Shown: positions 39,923 through 50,823, counted from the stretch's first letter. The stretch is DNA of 64,000 nt from an uncultured Pelagibacteraceae bacterium (GCA_902582105.1 CACHQT010000002.1:1-64000), one strand, 5' to 3'. Notes: generated from the sequence alone by a model not told the origin. A program made the numbers and translations.

Positions 39923-41452
39923 TTAATACTTTAAATTAATATCTGTGATTTTGAAAGCCTTGATCAAAAATGCAATTAATAAATAAGAAATTAGTCCAAC
40001 TATTACAATTCCTATAAGAAAAACTGATTTATAATTTTGATCGTAGGCAAGATTCGTTTTAAAGAAAATTACCAAATAGTAAATAAAAATTCCCATAACT
40101 ATTGAAGAGAATAATATTTTAAAAAATTTTGAGATAAACTCAGAATTAAAATTAAAAAAATTATCCTTTTTTAAAAATATAAATAGTAAAATAGAGTTAA
40201 ACCACGAAGAAATACTGGTAGCAATCGGAATAATTATAAATCCAACTTTTTTAAAAAAAATTATACTTACTAAAATATTTAATAAAACAGAGGCTAGTGA
40301 GATATAAAATGGTAATTTAGTATTTTGTCTTGCAAAATAAAAACTGGAAAAAACTTTTATTAATGAAAAAGCTGGGAGTCCAAGTGCAAAAAAGAATAAT
40401 GCTTTTGAAGAATTTTTAACTGATATCTCATCAAAAGTTCCATAACCAAATAAAGCAGATATAATTTGTTCAGATGCAAGCAATAAAGCTATAGTGGCTG
40501 GTAAACTTAAAAATAAACTTAGCTCTAAGGCTTTATTTTGTATTAATAATATTTTATCATTTTCTTTACCACTAACATACTTCGAAAGTTGAGGTAAAAT
40601 AACTACTCCTATTGCAATTCCTGCAATAGCAAGATTTATTTGATAAATTCTATCAGCATAATATAAATAAGATACCGCACTAGCTTGAAATGAAGCAATT
40701 ATTGTTCCCACTAATATATTTATCTGAGTTACACCTGATGAAAAAATGCTAGGCAATAATTTTGAGAAAAAATTTTTGATTTTTGTATCAATCGAAAAAT
40801 TAAAAATAAATTTTGGAGAATAAAATTTTTTTACGTAAAAAAATAAGTAAATAAACTGAGCAATACCGGCTAAAGTTACAGCATATGATAAATAATAAAC
40901 AAGCTTGTCTCCTAATAACGTTCCATAAAATAGTACTGATATTAAAAAAAAATTTAAAATAACTGGTGCGGCAGCAGCTACTGCAAATCTATTATGAGAA
41001 TTTAATATTGCAGAAAAAAAAGATGATAAACTTATAAAAAATAAAAAAGGCAATGTAATTCTTGTTAAATTTACGGCTAAACTCATTTTTTCCTCATTTC
41101 CGCTAAAACCAGGTGCAATCAGAAAAACAAAATAAGGCATAAAAATTTCAATAATTAAAACTAAAAAAAATAAAACTATGATTAGTAAACTAAATACGTT
41201 TGTTGCAAATTTTTCAGATTCTTCTTTTCCATTTGAAAGTTCTGATGCATAACTTGGAACAAAAGCGGCATTAAATGTTCCCTCAGAAAACAATCTTCTA
41301 AAAGTATTCGGAATTCTAAAAGCAACGAAGAATGCGTCAGCTATAGGGCCGGCTCCTAAAAAAATTGCAATCAATATATCTCTTAAATAACCAAGTATTC
41401 TACTGATTATAGTAAAAAAACTGAATGTCCCTGTTGACTTAATAAGGTTCAT
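39923..41452 (-). CDS. murJ: Lipid II flippase MurJ
   Basis: Polytopic MOP-superfamily flippase for lipid II in peptidoglycan synthesis. 509 aa with about 14 hydrophobic segments. The N-terminus [20 protein letters not shown] and [29 protein letters not shown] are MurJ/MviN signatures. It is divergent from maeB across 50 bp; the mutS and glnD genes often found here are absent. Confidence 0.95.
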   Translation of the reverse strand: MNLIKSTGTFSFFTIISRILGYLRDILIAIFLGAGPIADAFFVAFRIPNTFRRLFSEGTFNAAFVPSYASELSNGKEESEKFATNVFSLLIIVLFFLVLIIEIFMPYFVFLIAPGFSGNEEKMSLAVNLTRITLPFLFFISLSSFFSAILNSHNRFAVAAAAPVILNFFLISVLFYGTLLGDKLVYYLSYAVTLAGIAQFIYLFFYVKKFYSPKFIFNFSIDTKIKNFFSKLLPSIFSSGVTQINILVGTIIASFQASAVSYLYYADRIYQINLAIAGIAIGVVILPQLSKYVSGKENDKILLIQNKALELSLFLSLPATIALLLASEQIISALFGYGTFDEISVKNSSKALFFFALGLPAFSLIKVFSSFYFARQNTKLPFYISLASVLLNILVSIIFFKKVGFIIIPIATSISSWFNSILLFIFLKKDNFFNFNSEFISKFFKILFSSIVMGIFIYYLVIFFKTNLAYDQNYKSVFLIGIVIVGLISYLLIAFLIKAFKITDINLKY

Positions 41453-41502
41453 AAATCATATTAGTCTTAAAATTGCTCTAATTGTATATCTAATTATCAT
41501 AA

Positions 41503-43791
41503 ATGAAAAAAACAAAAATTGATCATTACACAGATAAAGAAGCTTTAGATTTTCATATTACCAATAAATCAGGCAAGATTGAGATTATATCTTCTAAACC
41601 AATGACAACTAAAAGAGATTTGGCATTAGCATATTCTCCTGGTGTCGCAGCCCCAGTAAGAGAGATATCTAAAGATCCCAATGCAGCTTACGATTATACA
41701 ACTAAAGGAAATTTGGTAGCTGTAATAAGTAACGGCTCAGCGGTTCTTGGAATGGGTAACTTGGGCTCTTTAGCTTCAAAACCAGTAATGGAAGGAAAAG
41801 CTATTTTGTTTAAGAGATTTGCTGATATCAACTCGATTGATATTGAAATTGACTCATCTGATACCAATGAAATAATTAAAAGTATAAAAAGTATTGCGGG
41901 AAGTTTTGGTGGAATAAATTTGGAGGATATAGCTGCTCCAGACTGCTTTGTAATAGAGGAAAAACTTAAAGAAATTTTAGATATACCTGTCTTTCACGAT
42001 GATCAGCACGGGACAGCAATAATAACAACTGCTGCATTAATCAACGCCTTGGAAATATCAAAAAAATCACTAAAAAAAATTAAAGTTGTTGTAAATGGTG
42101 CTGGAGCATCTGCGATTGCCTGTACTAATTTATTAAAAAAAACAGGTGTACCTCAGAAAAATATAATAATGCTTGATAGCAAGGGTGTCTTATATCGTGG
42201 TAGAGATAATTTAAATAAATGGAAATCTACACACGCGATTAAAACAAAAAATAGAACTTTAGATGATGCAATTAATCAAGCTGATGTTTTTTTAGGATTA
42301 TCTTCAAAAAGTATTTTGTCAAAAAAAATGGTAAAAAAAATGGCAAAAAATCCGATTATTTTTGCATGCGCAAATCCCGATCCTGAAATTACACCTGAGG
42401 AAGTGGAGGAAGTCAGAGATGACGCAATTATAGCTACTGGTAGATCTGACTATCCAAATCAAGTAAATAATCTTATTGGATTTCCATATATTTTTAGAGG
42501 AGCTTTAGATGTAAGGGCCAAAACAATAAATGAAGAAATGAAAATGGCTGCAGCAAACGCGATAGCAGCTCTTGCAAGAGAAGATGTTCCTGATGAAGTA
42601 GTTGCGGCTATGGGTGGTGAGCGACCAAAGTATGGAAAAGAGTATATTATTCCATCTACTTTTGATCCAAGATTAATTGTTGAAATACCATTAGCAGTAG
42701 CAAAAGCTGCTATTAAAACAGGTGTTGCAAGAAAAGATATTAAAGATTTTGAAGTTTATAAAGAGCAACTTAAACAAAGGCTTGATCCTTCCGTTACCAT
42801 TATGCAGGGTATAAATAACCAAATTAAAAAAAATCCAAAAAAAATTGTTTTTGCAGATGGTGAAGATGAAAACACTTTAAAAGCTGCAATTGCATTTAAA
42901 AATAGTAAATTAGGAATTCCTGTGTTAGTAGGTAAAAAAGAAAAGATAAAAGAGCAACTTCAAAATATCGGATATAGTGAAAACCTTGATATTGAAATTG
43001 TTAATTCAACTAACAAACAACAAAGAGCAAAATATGCAAATTATTTATTTAGAAGATTACAAAGAAAAGAGGGATTGTTAGAACGAGACTGCGATAGAAT
43101 GATAAGAAATGATAGAGTTATCTGGGCGTCTTGTATGGTTTCGTGTGGTGATGCCGACGGCGCTGTAACAGGAAACACAAGAAAGTATGCTGCCTCTTTA
43201 GAAAAAATAAATAAAGTAATAGATGTAAGACCAGGAGAAATAATGTTTGGCTTAAATATGATAGTGAATAGAGGTAAAACTGTATTCATAGGAGACACTA
43301 GTGTACATGAAAATCCAACTGCTGAACAACTTTCTGCCATAGCAATTTCATCGGCTAGGGTTGTAAGATTATTCGGGTTTGATCCTAAGGTTGCATTTGT
43401 TTCACATTCAACATTTGGGCAACCAGCAACAAATAAAACGAAACATATCAGAGATGCAGTAGAAATTTTGCAAGATAAAAAAGTAGATTTTCAATTTGAC
43501 GGAGATATGCAACCCGATGTGGCTCTTAATGAAGAATATAAGGAGCTATATTCTTTTTCAGGAATTGTGGGAAATGCAAACATATTAATTATGCCAGGAC
43601 AACATAGTGCGGCAATATCATACAAAATGATGAAAGAGTTAGGTGGAGCAAAAGTAATTGGACCATTTTTAATTGGATTAGGTCAGCCAATCGAAATTGC
43701 TCCTCTAAGATCTTCTACTTCAGATATATTAAATCTTGCTTCAATAGCAGCATATTCTGCTAGCGTTATCAACTACGGGAAAAAAAATTAG
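41503..43791 (+). CDS. maeB: NADP-dependent malic enzyme with phosphotransacetylase-like domain
   Basis: Oxidative decarboxylation of malate to pyruvate. 762 aa, two parts. The malic enzyme half (1 to about 430) shows AYSPGVAAPVREI, HDDQHGTAIITTAAL and VVNGAGASAIA; the C-terminal 320 residues resemble phosphotransacetylase (IVFADGEDENTLKAA, MQPDVALN), which in MaeB is regulatory rather than catalytic. Convergent with the dolP-like gene by a 4-nt overlap. Confidence 0.95.
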   Translation: MKKTKIDHYTDKEALDFHITNKSGKIEIISSKPMTTKRDLALAYSPGVAAPVREISKDPNAAYDYTTKGNLVAVISNGSAVLGMGNLGSLASKPVMEGKAILFKRFADINSIDIEIDSSDTNEIIKSIKSIAGSFGGINLEDIAAPDCFVIEEKLKEILDIPVFHDDQHGTAIITTAALINALEISKKSLKKIKVVVNGAGASAIACTNLLKKTGVPQKNIIMLDSKGVLYRGRDNLNKWKSTHAIKTKNRTLDDAINQADVFLGLSSKSILSKKMVKKMAKNPIIFACANPDPEITPEEVEEVRDDAIIATGRSDYPNQVNNLIGFPYIFRGALDVRAKTINEEMKMAAANAIAALAREDVPDEVVAAMGGERPKYGKEYIIPSTFDPRLIVEIPLAVAKAAIKTGVARKDIKDFEVYKEQLKQRLDPSVTIMQGINNQIKKNPKKIVFADGEDENTLKAAIAFKNSKLGIPVLVGKKEKIKEQLQNIGYSENLDIEIVNSTNKQQRAKYANYLFRRLQRKEGLLERDCDRMIRNDRVIWASCMVSCGDADGAVTGNTRKYAASLEKINKVIDVRPGEIMFGLNMIVNRGKTVFIGDTSVHENPTAEQLSAIAISSARVVRLFGFDPKVAFVSHSTFGQPATNKTKHIRDAVEILQDKKVDFQFDGDMQPDVALNEEYKELYSFSGIVGNANILIMPGQHSAAISYKMMKELGGAKVIGPFLIGLGQPIEIAPLRSSTSDILNLASIAAYSASVINYGKKN

Positions 43792-44381
43792 TTTTTTTGA
43801 ATTCTCAAATCTTCAGCTAAAAAAATACTAGCAATAACTTTTTCAACATCTAGTATGCCTTTTGCTTCATATATAACCTCTTTTCTTTCCTCTTTAGACA
43901 TGGCAATTCCGTAAATGAAAATTTTTCTTTTATATGTATCAATATTATAATTTGTAGCTTTTATATTTTTATTTAAAATTATTGCTGTTCTTAATTGTGA
44001 AGTTATTAGCAAGTCTTTGGCAGATTGTTTAAAGTTAAATTCTTCCTTAACTTTAATATCATTTCTAACTGACCTTACGCCTTCTGTTTCCCATGCAGCT
44101 TTTGTAATTTTAAGTTTTTCTTCTGGATCATCAACTTTTCCTGTTAAAAAAATTCTACCATCTAAAACTTTAGTTTTAACAGAAACAATATAATTTTTAT
44201 TCATTACAATTAATCTAGCACCTAAATTTTTTTGCATTATTGAGTCGTCAATTTGTGTACCCAAAGATCTTGGATCCAAAGCTATACTTACGCCAGTACC
44301 AAAAACCCCCTTCGAACCCGTGCCTACACATGAATTTAAAAGAAAAAAAATAAAAAATATTAATATTGATTTATTTTTCAT
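43788..44381 (-). CDS. BON-domain lipoprotein, DolP-like
   Basis: Outer-membrane lipoprotein candidate, 197 aa. The signal ends in the lipobox LLNSC (Cys18), followed by two BON domains (about 57-120 and 125-190; KVDDPEEKLKITKAAWETEGVRSV, then IYGIAMSKEERKEVIYEAK). It overlaps rsmI by 11 nt. In E. coli the dual-BON lipoprotein DolP (YraP) lies near rsmI (yraL) and lpoA (yraM), as here, so it is probably the orthologue, acting in outer-membrane integrity. Confidence 0.85.
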   Translation of the reverse strand: MKNKSILIFFIFFLLNSCVGTGSKGVFGTGVSIALDPRSLGTQIDDSIMQKNLGARLIVMNKNYIVSVKTKVLDGRIFLTGKVDDPEEKLKITKAAWETEGVRSVRNDIKVKEEFNFKQSAKDLLITSQLRTAIILNKNIKATNYNIDTYKRKIFIYGIAMSKEERKEVIYEAKGILDVEKVIASIFLAEDLRIQKN

Positions 44382-45234
44382 TTTTGATTTTTAAACAATA
44401 GTTGTAAATTTCTTTTTTTGAAATATTTCTATTTGAACTCATTAAATTTACAATATCTTTGATACTTAAATTTTTTATCATTCTTTTAATATATTTTTTA
44501 TCTGATTCGTCTAAATTATTCGAAATATTTTTATTTTGATTTCCTTCAGAAATTACGACGGTAAGCTCTCCTTTTAAATTATTTTCGAATGGTTTCAACT
44601 GTTCAACTCTAGTTCTAATGAACTCTTCATAGAACTTTGAAATTTCTCTACAAATTACTATTTTTCTAGTATTAAAAAAAAAGTTTAATGATTTAATTAT
44701 TTTGTTTATTTTCTTTGGTGATATAAAAAAAACAATAGAACAGTTTAATTTAGATAAAATTTCAAGTCGTTCTTTTATTTCTTTTTCTTTTTCGGGAAAA
44801 AAGCCAAAAAAATAATAATTGTCAGAAAAACCACTAATTGAAACTGCAGATGTTACAGCAGAAGCTCCCGGTATCGGGTATATTTCAATTTTGTGTTTTA
44901 TACACTCATTAATCAAAATTTTTCCTGGATCCGAAATAGCAGGAGTTCCTGCATCTGAAATTAAAGAAACTACTTTTTGAGATTTTAAAATATTAATTAT
45001 TTTTTCTAAATTTTTTTTTTCATTAAACTTGTGGAATGAAATTAATTTAGATCTAATTTTATACCTATCTAGTAATTTTTTGGATATTCTTGTATCTTCA
45101 CAGAGAATGTACTGAGAATTTTTTAGCACATCTATTGCTCTAAAAGTAATATCACTTAAATTTCCTATGGGCGTAGAAACTACGTATAGGCCAATTTTTA
45201 ATCTTTTAAATTTTATGTCGTTTTGTGGAATCAT
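44371..45234 (-). CDS. rsmI: 16S rRNA 2'-O-ribose C1402 methyltransferase
   Basis: SAM-dependent methyltransferase of the tetrapyrrole-methylase fold. 287 aa; YVVSTPIGNLSDITFRAI, LCEDTRISKKLLDRY, SFHKFNEK and ISDAGTPAISDPG are RsmI signatures. Divergent from the LpoA-like gene by 32 bp. yraN, which often follows, is absent. Confidence 0.95.
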   Translation of the reverse strand: MIPQNDIKFKRLKIGLYVVSTPIGNLSDITFRAIDVLKNSQYILCEDTRISKKLLDRYKIRSKLISFHKFNEKKNLEKIINILKSQKVVSLISDAGTPAISDPGKILINECIKHKIEIYPIPGASAVTSAVSISGFSDNYYFFGFFPEKEKEIKERLEILSKLNCSIVFFISPKKINKIIKSLNFFFNTRKIVICREISKFYEEFIRTRVEQLKPFENNLKGELTVVISEGNQNKNISNNLDESDKKYIKRMIKNLSIKDIVNLMSSNRNISKKEIYNYCLKIKNEK

Positions 45235-45266
45235 TAAAATATAAATAATATAATAATAACATTAAA

Positions 45267-46418
45267 ATGAAAATATTAGTCAAAATTATAATTCTGATAA
45301 TTTTATTTACTTCTTCAAGTTTATCCAAAGTAGTTGCTCAAGAAAAAATTAAATTTGGATTGCTTGTACCAATTAGTGGTGAATACAGCAAAATAGGAAA
45401 ATCAATACTTAAATCAACCTTGCTCGCTTTAAATAAAATTGACAATTCATTAATAGAAATAATTCCTAAAGATACCGCATCAAATCCAGATGTAACATTT
45501 GAAAAAGCGAAAGAACTTAGAGAGGCTGGTGTTAAAATAGTCATAGGACCAGTATTTAATAAAAATTTAACTAAATTGGAGGAATTAAGTGATATGACTT
45601 TTTTATCTTTAACAAATAAAATTATCGATAATCCAAAAAATATTATAAGCGCAGGTATCAATGCAGGCTCTCAACTTAATACCATAGCAATATTTCAAAA
45701 AAATAATGAACTTAAAAAAACAATTTTTCTAATTCCAAATAAAAATTATAAAAACGAAATAAAAAAAGCTATTAAAAAATCAAAAATTAAAACTTTTAAG
45801 ATACATTATTATGATACTGATCCAACTAAACTTACAAAACAAATAGAAAAAATTACTAAGTATCCTCAAAGAAAACAAAATGTAAAAGATGAAATTAAAA
45901 GACTTGAAGAGTCACAAGATCCCAATAAAGAAAAAAAAATAGAAATATTAGAAAAAAAAGATACCATTGGAAAAATAGATTTTGACTCTTTAATAATTGC
46001 AGATTTTGATGAAAGTTTAAAAAGTATTACTACTTCTCTATTATATACAGATGTCTCTCCTACAAAAACTTATTTTATAACTTTAAACCAGTGGTTTGAT
46101 GAGTCTTTACTAAAAGAAAATAGCTATCAACCAATTTATTATCCTTCCATTAACAAAAAGAATTATGAGGAATTTACAAATACATATTTTAAAAAATTTA
46201 AAGAATATCCAAATCAACTGTCGTTTTTAAGCTATGATTTAGTTGGATTAGTTTACTATTTAATTTTTCAAAATAATTGGATTATAGACGAAAAGATATT
46301 TTCTAAAAAAAATAAATTCAAAGGTAAAGTAGGAATTTTTGAAATAAAAGACAAAAAAATTAATCATGTTCTTAATTTTTATAAAATAGAAAACAACAAT
46401 ATCAAAAAAATCTTTTAA
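45267..46418 (+). CDS. LpoA-like penicillin-binding-protein activator
   Basis: Periplasmic protein with the type I periplasmic-binding fold, 383 aa. A signal peptide (about 1-24, ending KVVAQE) is followed by KIKFGLLVPISGEYSKIGKSILKSTLLAL, the start of Leu/Ile/Val-binding-like domains, and AGVKIVIGPVFNK. Position beside rsmI is that of lpoA/yraM. The TPR domain of E. coli LpoA is missing, as in other alphaproteobacterial versions. A solute-binding role cannot be excluded, but no transporter genes are near. The 3' end overlaps rdgB by 17 nt. Confidence 0.8.
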   Translation: MKILVKIIILIILFTSSSLSKVVAQEKIKFGLLVPISGEYSKIGKSILKSTLLALNKIDNSLIEIIPKDTASNPDVTFEKAKELREAGVKIVIGPVFNKNLTKLEELSDMTFLSLTNKIIDNPKNIISAGINAGSQLNTIAIFQKNNELKKTIFLIPNKNYKNEIKKAIKKSKIKTFKIHYYDTDPTKLTKQIEKITKYPQRKQNVKDEIKRLEESQDPNKEKKIEILEKKDTIGKIDFDSLIIADFDESLKSITTSLLYTDVSPTKTYFITLNQWFDESLLKENSYQPIYYPSINKKNYEEFTNTYFKKFKEYPNQLSFLSYDLVGLVYYLIFQNNWIIDEKIFSKKNKFKGKVGIFEIKDKKINHVLNFYKIENNNIKKIF

Positions 46419-47004
46419 TTTTATTAAAAGCTTTAAACCTATGATCAATTTTGTATTTTTTATTAGGTTTCATTTGACCAAATGTAATTTTGCTCTTTAA
46501 AGGTATAAAAATTGGATCGTATCCAAATCCATTTTTTCCTTTTTTTTTGTTAGATATAAAGCCTTCAACTTTTCCTACAGAATTAATTTTCTTACCATTT
46601 GGCCAATAAATTGTTAACGCGCAAACAAATCTGGCTTTTATTTTTTTTATTTTCCAATTTTTATCTTTTTTGTAAAGTTCTCGAAAAACTTTTAAAATAG
46701 CTTTATTAAAATCATTTCTGGCGCCTCCCCACCTGGCTGAATATATGCCTGGCTTTCTATTCAAAATATCAATTTCAAGACCAGAGTCATCTGCTAAACA
46801 TATCAAATTTGCCTTCTTTGAAAAAAATTTAGCTTTAATAAGTGAATTTTTTAAAAAAGAATTGCCTGTTTCTTTAGGACTGCTTAATCCAAAATCTTTA
46901 GTTGAAAAAATTTTAGTTGATTTTGGCAATAAATCCTTAATTTCTTTAAGTTTTCCGATATTATTAGTACCAATTAATATTTTTTTAATTTTTTTATTTA
47001 ACAT
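46402..47004 (-). CDS. rdgB: dITP/XTP pyrophosphatase
   Basis: House-cleaning nucleotide pyrophosphatase (Ham1 family) removing ITP/XTP. 200 aa; GTNNIGKLKEIKDLL, ADDSGLEIDILN, PGIYSARWGG and GKNGFGYDPIFIP match. Divergent from grpE across 36 bp. rph and hemW, usual neighbours in alphaproteobacteria, are absent. Confidence 0.95.
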   Translation of the reverse strand: MLNKKIKKILIGTNNIGKLKEIKDLLPKSTKIFSTKDFGLSSPKETGNSFLKNSLIKAKFFSKKANLICLADDSGLEIDILNRKPGIYSARWGGARNDFNKAILKVFRELYKKDKNWKIKKIKARFVCALTIYWPNGKKINSVGKVEGFISNKKKGKNGFGYDPIFIPLKSKITFGQMKPNKKYKIDHRFKAFNKIKRFF

Positions 47005-47040
47005 CTAGCAATTATTAAATTTCTTACCATATAAGTCATA

Positions 47041-47667
47041 ATGGAAAAAGATCCAATTTTAAAAACAGAAAAAAATAATGAAAACCAGGAAAATCCTGAA
47101 ATCAACAAACTAAAAGACAACGAGGAAGCAAAAGAAGAAAAAATTTTAACTCCTGAAGAAAAAATTAAAGAACTAGAAGACAAACTAACTAGAACCCTCG
47201 CCGAAATGGAAAATCAAAGAAGAAGGTATGAAAAAGAAAAAGATGAAGCTTTTGAATATGGTGGTTTTTCTTTTGCGCGAGAAACTTTAAACCTGACTGA
47301 TAATCTTGAAAGAGCTAAAGAATCTTTAAAAAATGATGAAAGTTTAAAAAACTCTGAAAGTTTAAAAAAAACTCTTGAGCACATAGAAATTATTCATAAA
47401 GATGTTTTGTCTATTTTTAAAAAAAATCATATTGAGCCTATAAATTCAATTAATAAGAAACTTGATCCAAACTATCATCAGGCAATGATGGAAATTGAAG
47501 ACAACACAAAAGAGCCAGGCACAATAATACAAGAAATCCAAAAAGGTTTTCTTATGAAAGATAGATTATTAAGACCAGCATTGGTCGGTGTTTCTAAAAA
47601 AAAAGAAGAAAAAGCAACTAACGATAAAGAAGATAAAAAAGATAAGGAAAATAACGAAAAAAAGTAG
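47041..47667 (+). CDS. grpE: Nucleotide exchange factor GrpE
   Basis: Co-chaperone that releases ADP from DnaK. 208 aa: a charged coiled-coil N-terminus (Glu/Lys/Asn-rich, about 1-75), then RRRYEKEKDEAFEYGGFSFARETLNLTDN, and a beta domain with DPNYHQAMMEIED and GFLMKDRLLRPALVGVSK. hrcA, which usually precedes grpE, is absent. 71 bp before dnaK. Confidence 0.95.
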   Translation: MEKDPILKTEKNNENQENPEINKLKDNEEAKEEKILTPEEKIKELEDKLTRTLAEMENQRRRYEKEKDEAFEYGGFSFARETLNLTDNLERAKESLKNDESLKNSESLKKTLEHIEIIHKDVLSIFKKNHIEPINSINKKLDPNYHQAMMEIEDNTKEPGTIIQEIQKGFLMKDRLLRPALVGVSKKKEEKATNDKEDKKDKENNEKK

Positions 47668-47689
47668 TCAAAATAAGTACTTAAAAAAA

Positions 47690-47717
47690 CTTGTAGATTG
47701 AAATTTAACACTTATAT
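47690..47717 (+). promoter_or_regulatory. Candidate heat-shock (sigma-32-like) promoter before dnaK
   Basis: CTTGTAG (47690-47696) and, after 14 nt, CTTATAT (47711-47717), 21 bp before the dnaK ATG. It resembles alphaproteobacterial RpoH elements (CTTG ... C-rich/TAT). No CIRCE inverted repeat was seen. A match by eye only. Confidence 0.4.
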
Positions 47718-47738
47718 GACTTTAAGGAATTATAAATT

Positions 47739-49664
47739 ATGAGCAAAGTAATAGGTATAGACTTAGGAACGACAAATTCATGTGTTGCAATAATGGAGGG
47801 AACACAGGCAAAAGTATTAGAAAATGCTGAAGGTGCAAGAACTACCCCTTCTGTTGTTGCTTTTACAGAAGAAGACGAAAAATTAATTGGTCAACCAGCG
47901 AAAAGGCAAGCAGTAACCAATCCTGAAAATACAATTTTTGCTGTTAAAAGACTAATTGGAAGAAATTTTGAAGACGCATCAGTAAAAAAAGATATTCAAT
48001 CAGCGCCTTTTAAAATAGTAAATTCAGAAAAAGGTGATGCTTGGATAGAAGCAAAAGGACAAAAATATTCTCCATCTCAAATATCGGCTTTTATTTTACA
48101 AAAGATGAAAGAGACAGCTGAAAAATATTTAGGTCAAGAAGTAACAAAGGCAGTTATTACTGTGCCTGCATATTTTAATGATGCTCAACGGCAAGCAACA
48201 AAAGATGCTGGAAAAATTGCAGGACTTGAAGTGCTAAGAATTATAAATGAACCAACTGCGGCTTCTTTAGCATACGGTTTGGATAAAAAAACAAATAAGA
48301 AAATAGCAGTTTATGATTTAGGTGGAGGAACTTTTGATGTTTCTATTCTTGAATTGGGAGATGGTGTCTTCGAAGTTAAATCTACAAATGGTGATACTTT
48401 TTTAGGAGGTGAGGACTTTGATAATACTATTGTTGATTATCTTGTTGCGGAATTTAAAAAAGATAATGGTATTGATTTAAAATCAGATAAACTTGCTCTT
48501 CAAAGATTAAAAGAAGCTGCTGAAAAGGCTAAAATAGAATTGTCTTCAGCAGAACAAACTGACGTTAATCTTCCTTTTATAACTGCAGATAAAACAGGAC
48601 CAAAACATATTAATTTAAAAATGACCAGGGCAAAATTAGAGGCTCTAGTAGAGGAGCTAATTACCAAAACGCTACCACCGTGTAAAACTGCTTTAAAAGA
48701 TGCTGGCCTTACAGCAAACGACATTAATGAAGTCGTGATGGTTGGTGGTATGACAAGAATGCCAAAGGTTATTGAAGCAGTAAAGAATTTCTTTGGTAAA
48801 GACCCAAACAAAAGCGTTAATCCTGATGAGGTAGTCGCGATGGGTGCTGCTATCCAAGCTGGAGTGCTACAGGGAGATGTTAAAGATGTCCTTTTGCTAG
48901 ACGTTACTCCGCTTTCTTTGGGTATCGAAACACTAGGCGGAGTATCAACAAAATTAATTGATAAAAATACGACAATACCTACAAAAAAAAGCCAAGTATT
49001 TTCGACTGCTGAAGACAATCAGCCGGCTGTTTCCATTAGAGTGTTGCAAGGTGAAAGAGAAATGGCAGCAGATAATAAAATTTTGGGAAACTTTGAGTTA
49101 GTCGGTATAGCTCCTTCTCCAAGAGGAGTACCACAAATTGAAGTAACTTTTGATATTGATGCCAATGGTATTGTAAATGTCTCTGCAAAAGATAAAGGAA
49201 CAGGAAAAGAACAAAAAATTCAAATCCAAGCCTCTGGCGGATTAAGTGAAGATGAAATAAATAAAATGGTTAAAGAGGCAGAGTCTAATAAAGAAGCAGA
49301 TAAGAAAAAAAGAGAGTCTGTTGATTCAAGAAATCAAGCTGATACTTTATTACATTCCACAGAAAAAAATTTAAAAGAGCATGGATCTAAAGTTTCAGAT
49401 ACTGACAAAAAAGCTATAGAAACTGCCTCTGCAAACCTAAGGAACTCCTTAAAAGGAATTGATGTTGAAGATATAAAGAAAAAAACACAAGAATTAGTTC
49501 AAGCATCAATGAAGTTGGGTGAAGCAATTTATAAATCTCAGCAAAGTGCTAAGCCTGGTGATGCACCAAAAGACGAAAAAAAAGAAGAAGGACAAAAAGA
49601 CGATAATGTTGTTGATGCAGACTTTGAAGAAGTAAAAGACGAGAATAAAGAAAAAAGCGCCTAA
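47739..49664 (+). CDS. dnaK: Chaperone DnaK (Hsp70)
   Basis: ATP-dependent chaperone. 641 aa. The N-terminal ATPase has [32 protein letters not shown] and [12 protein letters not shown]. The substrate-binding domain follows the linker [19 protein letters not shown], and the acidic tail ends near [14 protein letters not shown] weak Shine-Dalgarno (AAGGAA) lies about 10 bp upstream. Confidence 0.98.
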   Translation: MSKVIGIDLGTTNSCVAIMEGTQAKVLENAEGARTTPSVVAFTEEDEKLIGQPAKRQAVTNPENTIFAVKRLIGRNFEDASVKKDIQSAPFKIVNSEKGDAWIEAKGQKYSPSQISAFILQKMKETAEKYLGQEVTKAVITVPAYFNDAQRQATKDAGKIAGLEVLRIINEPTAASLAYGLDKKTNKKIAVYDLGGGTFDVSILELGDGVFEVKSTNGDTFLGGEDFDNTIVDYLVAEFKKDNGIDLKSDKLALQRLKEAAEKAKIELSSAEQTDVNLPFITADKTGPKHINLKMTRAKLEALVEELITKTLPPCKTALKDAGLTANDINEVVMVGGMTRMPKVIEAVKNFFGKDPNKSVNPDEVVAMGAAIQAGVLQGDVKDVLLLDVTPLSLGIETLGGVSTKLIDKNTTIPTKKSQVFSTAEDNQPAVSIRVLQGEREMAADNKILGNFELVGIAPSPRGVPQIEVTFDIDANGIVNVSAKDKGTGKEQKIQIQASGGLSEDEINKMVKEAESNKEADKKKRESVDSRNQADTLLHSTEKNLKEHGSKVSDTDKKAIETASANLRNSLKGIDVEDIKKKTQELVQASMKLGEAIYKSQQSAKPGDAPKDEKKEEGQKDDNVVDADFEEVKDENKEKSA

Positions 49665-49692
49665 GCTTTCAACTGATTGTCTATAATAAGTT

Positions 49693-50820
49693 ATGGCAAA
49701 AAGAGATTATTATGACGTCTTAGGTGTAAGTAAAAGTTCTACAGCAGACCAAATTAAATCAGCCTATAGAAAATTAGCTGTAAAATATCATCCAGATAAG
49801 AATGAAGGTGATAAAGCTGCTGAGGAAAAATTTAAGGAAGCTTCTGAAGCTTATCACGTTTTATCAAACTCTGAACGTAAGCAGAACTATGATAATTTTG
49901 GTCACGCAGCATTTGAAAATGGTGGAGGAGGAAGAGGAGGTTTTAGTAACTTTGACTTTTCCAATCATTTCTCTGATATTTTTGAAGACTTTTTTGGAGA
50001 AGGATTTGGTGGAGGTGGCAGAAGAAGTAGAAGAGCAAATAATAGAGGATCAGATCTAAGGTACGATTTATCAATAACTCTAGAGGAAGCTTATACTGGA
50101 AAAAAACAGGATATTAAGTTTTCAACATCGGAAAAATGTGACACTTGCAAAGGTAGCGGTTCTAAGCCCGGACACAACGCAGGATCATGTTCAATGTGTG
50201 GTGGGCATGGACAGGTTAGATCAAGTCAAGGTTTTTTTACTGTTCAACAAACTTGTCCGCAATGTTCAGGGTCTGGTGAAGAAATTACAAATCCATGCTC
50301 TAATTGTAATGGACAGGGTAAAAAACAAGCATCAAAAAGATTGTCAGTAACAATACCTAAAGGTGTTGATGATGGGACCAGGATTAGACTTGCTGGAAAA
50401 GGAGAGGCAGGTTCTAGAGGAGCTGGAAATGGAGACCTTTATTTATTTATAAATGTTTATTCACATGAACTATTTAAAAGATCAGATGAAAACTTATTTT
50501 TCGAGTATCCAATCTCAATCGCAGATGCTGCACTTGGAACTTCTATAGAAATACCAACAATAGATGGTGGAAAAGCAAAAATAAAAATACCAGCTGCTAC
50601 TCAAAATGGAAAACAATTTAGGTTAAAAAATAAAGGAATGCCTTACATGAGAGGCAATGGAACAGGTGATCTTTATATACAAGTTAATACGGAAGTGCCT
50701 GTATCTTTAAATAAAGAGCAAAAAGAATTACTTGAAAAATTTAGAGAAATTGAAAATGAAAAATCAAATCCAAGTATTAAAAAATTCTTTCAAAAAGCTA
50801 AGAGTTTTTGGAAAAATTAA
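49693..50820 (+). CDS. dnaJ: Chaperone DnaJ (Hsp40)
   Basis: Co-chaperone stimulating DnaK ATPase. 375 aa: J domain with the HPD triad (YHPDKNEGDK), Gly/Phe-rich region (about 75-110), four CxxCxGxG-type zinc repeats (CDTCKGSG, CSMCGGHG, CPQCSGSG, CSNCNGQG) and a C-terminal substrate domain. Overlapping plus-strand frames within are shadows. 28 bp after dnaK. Confidence 0.98.
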   Translation: MAKRDYYDVLGVSKSSTADQIKSAYRKLAVKYHPDKNEGDKAAEEKFKEASEAYHVLSNSERKQNYDNFGHAAFENGGGGRGGFSNFDFSNHFSDIFEDFFGEGFGGGGRRSRRANNRGSDLRYDLSITLEEAYTGKKQDIKFSTSEKCDTCKGSGSKPGHNAGSCSMCGGHGQVRSSQGFFTVQQTCPQCSGSGEEITNPCSNCNGQGKKQASKRLSVTIPKGVDDGTRIRLAGKGEAGSRGAGNGDLYLFINVYSHELFKRSDENLFFEYPISIADAALGTSIEIPTIDGGKAKIKIPAATQNGKQFRLKNKGMPYMRGNGTGDLYIQVNTEVPVSLNKEQKELLEKFREIENEKSNPSIKKFFQKAKSFWKN

Positions 50821-50823
50821 AAA

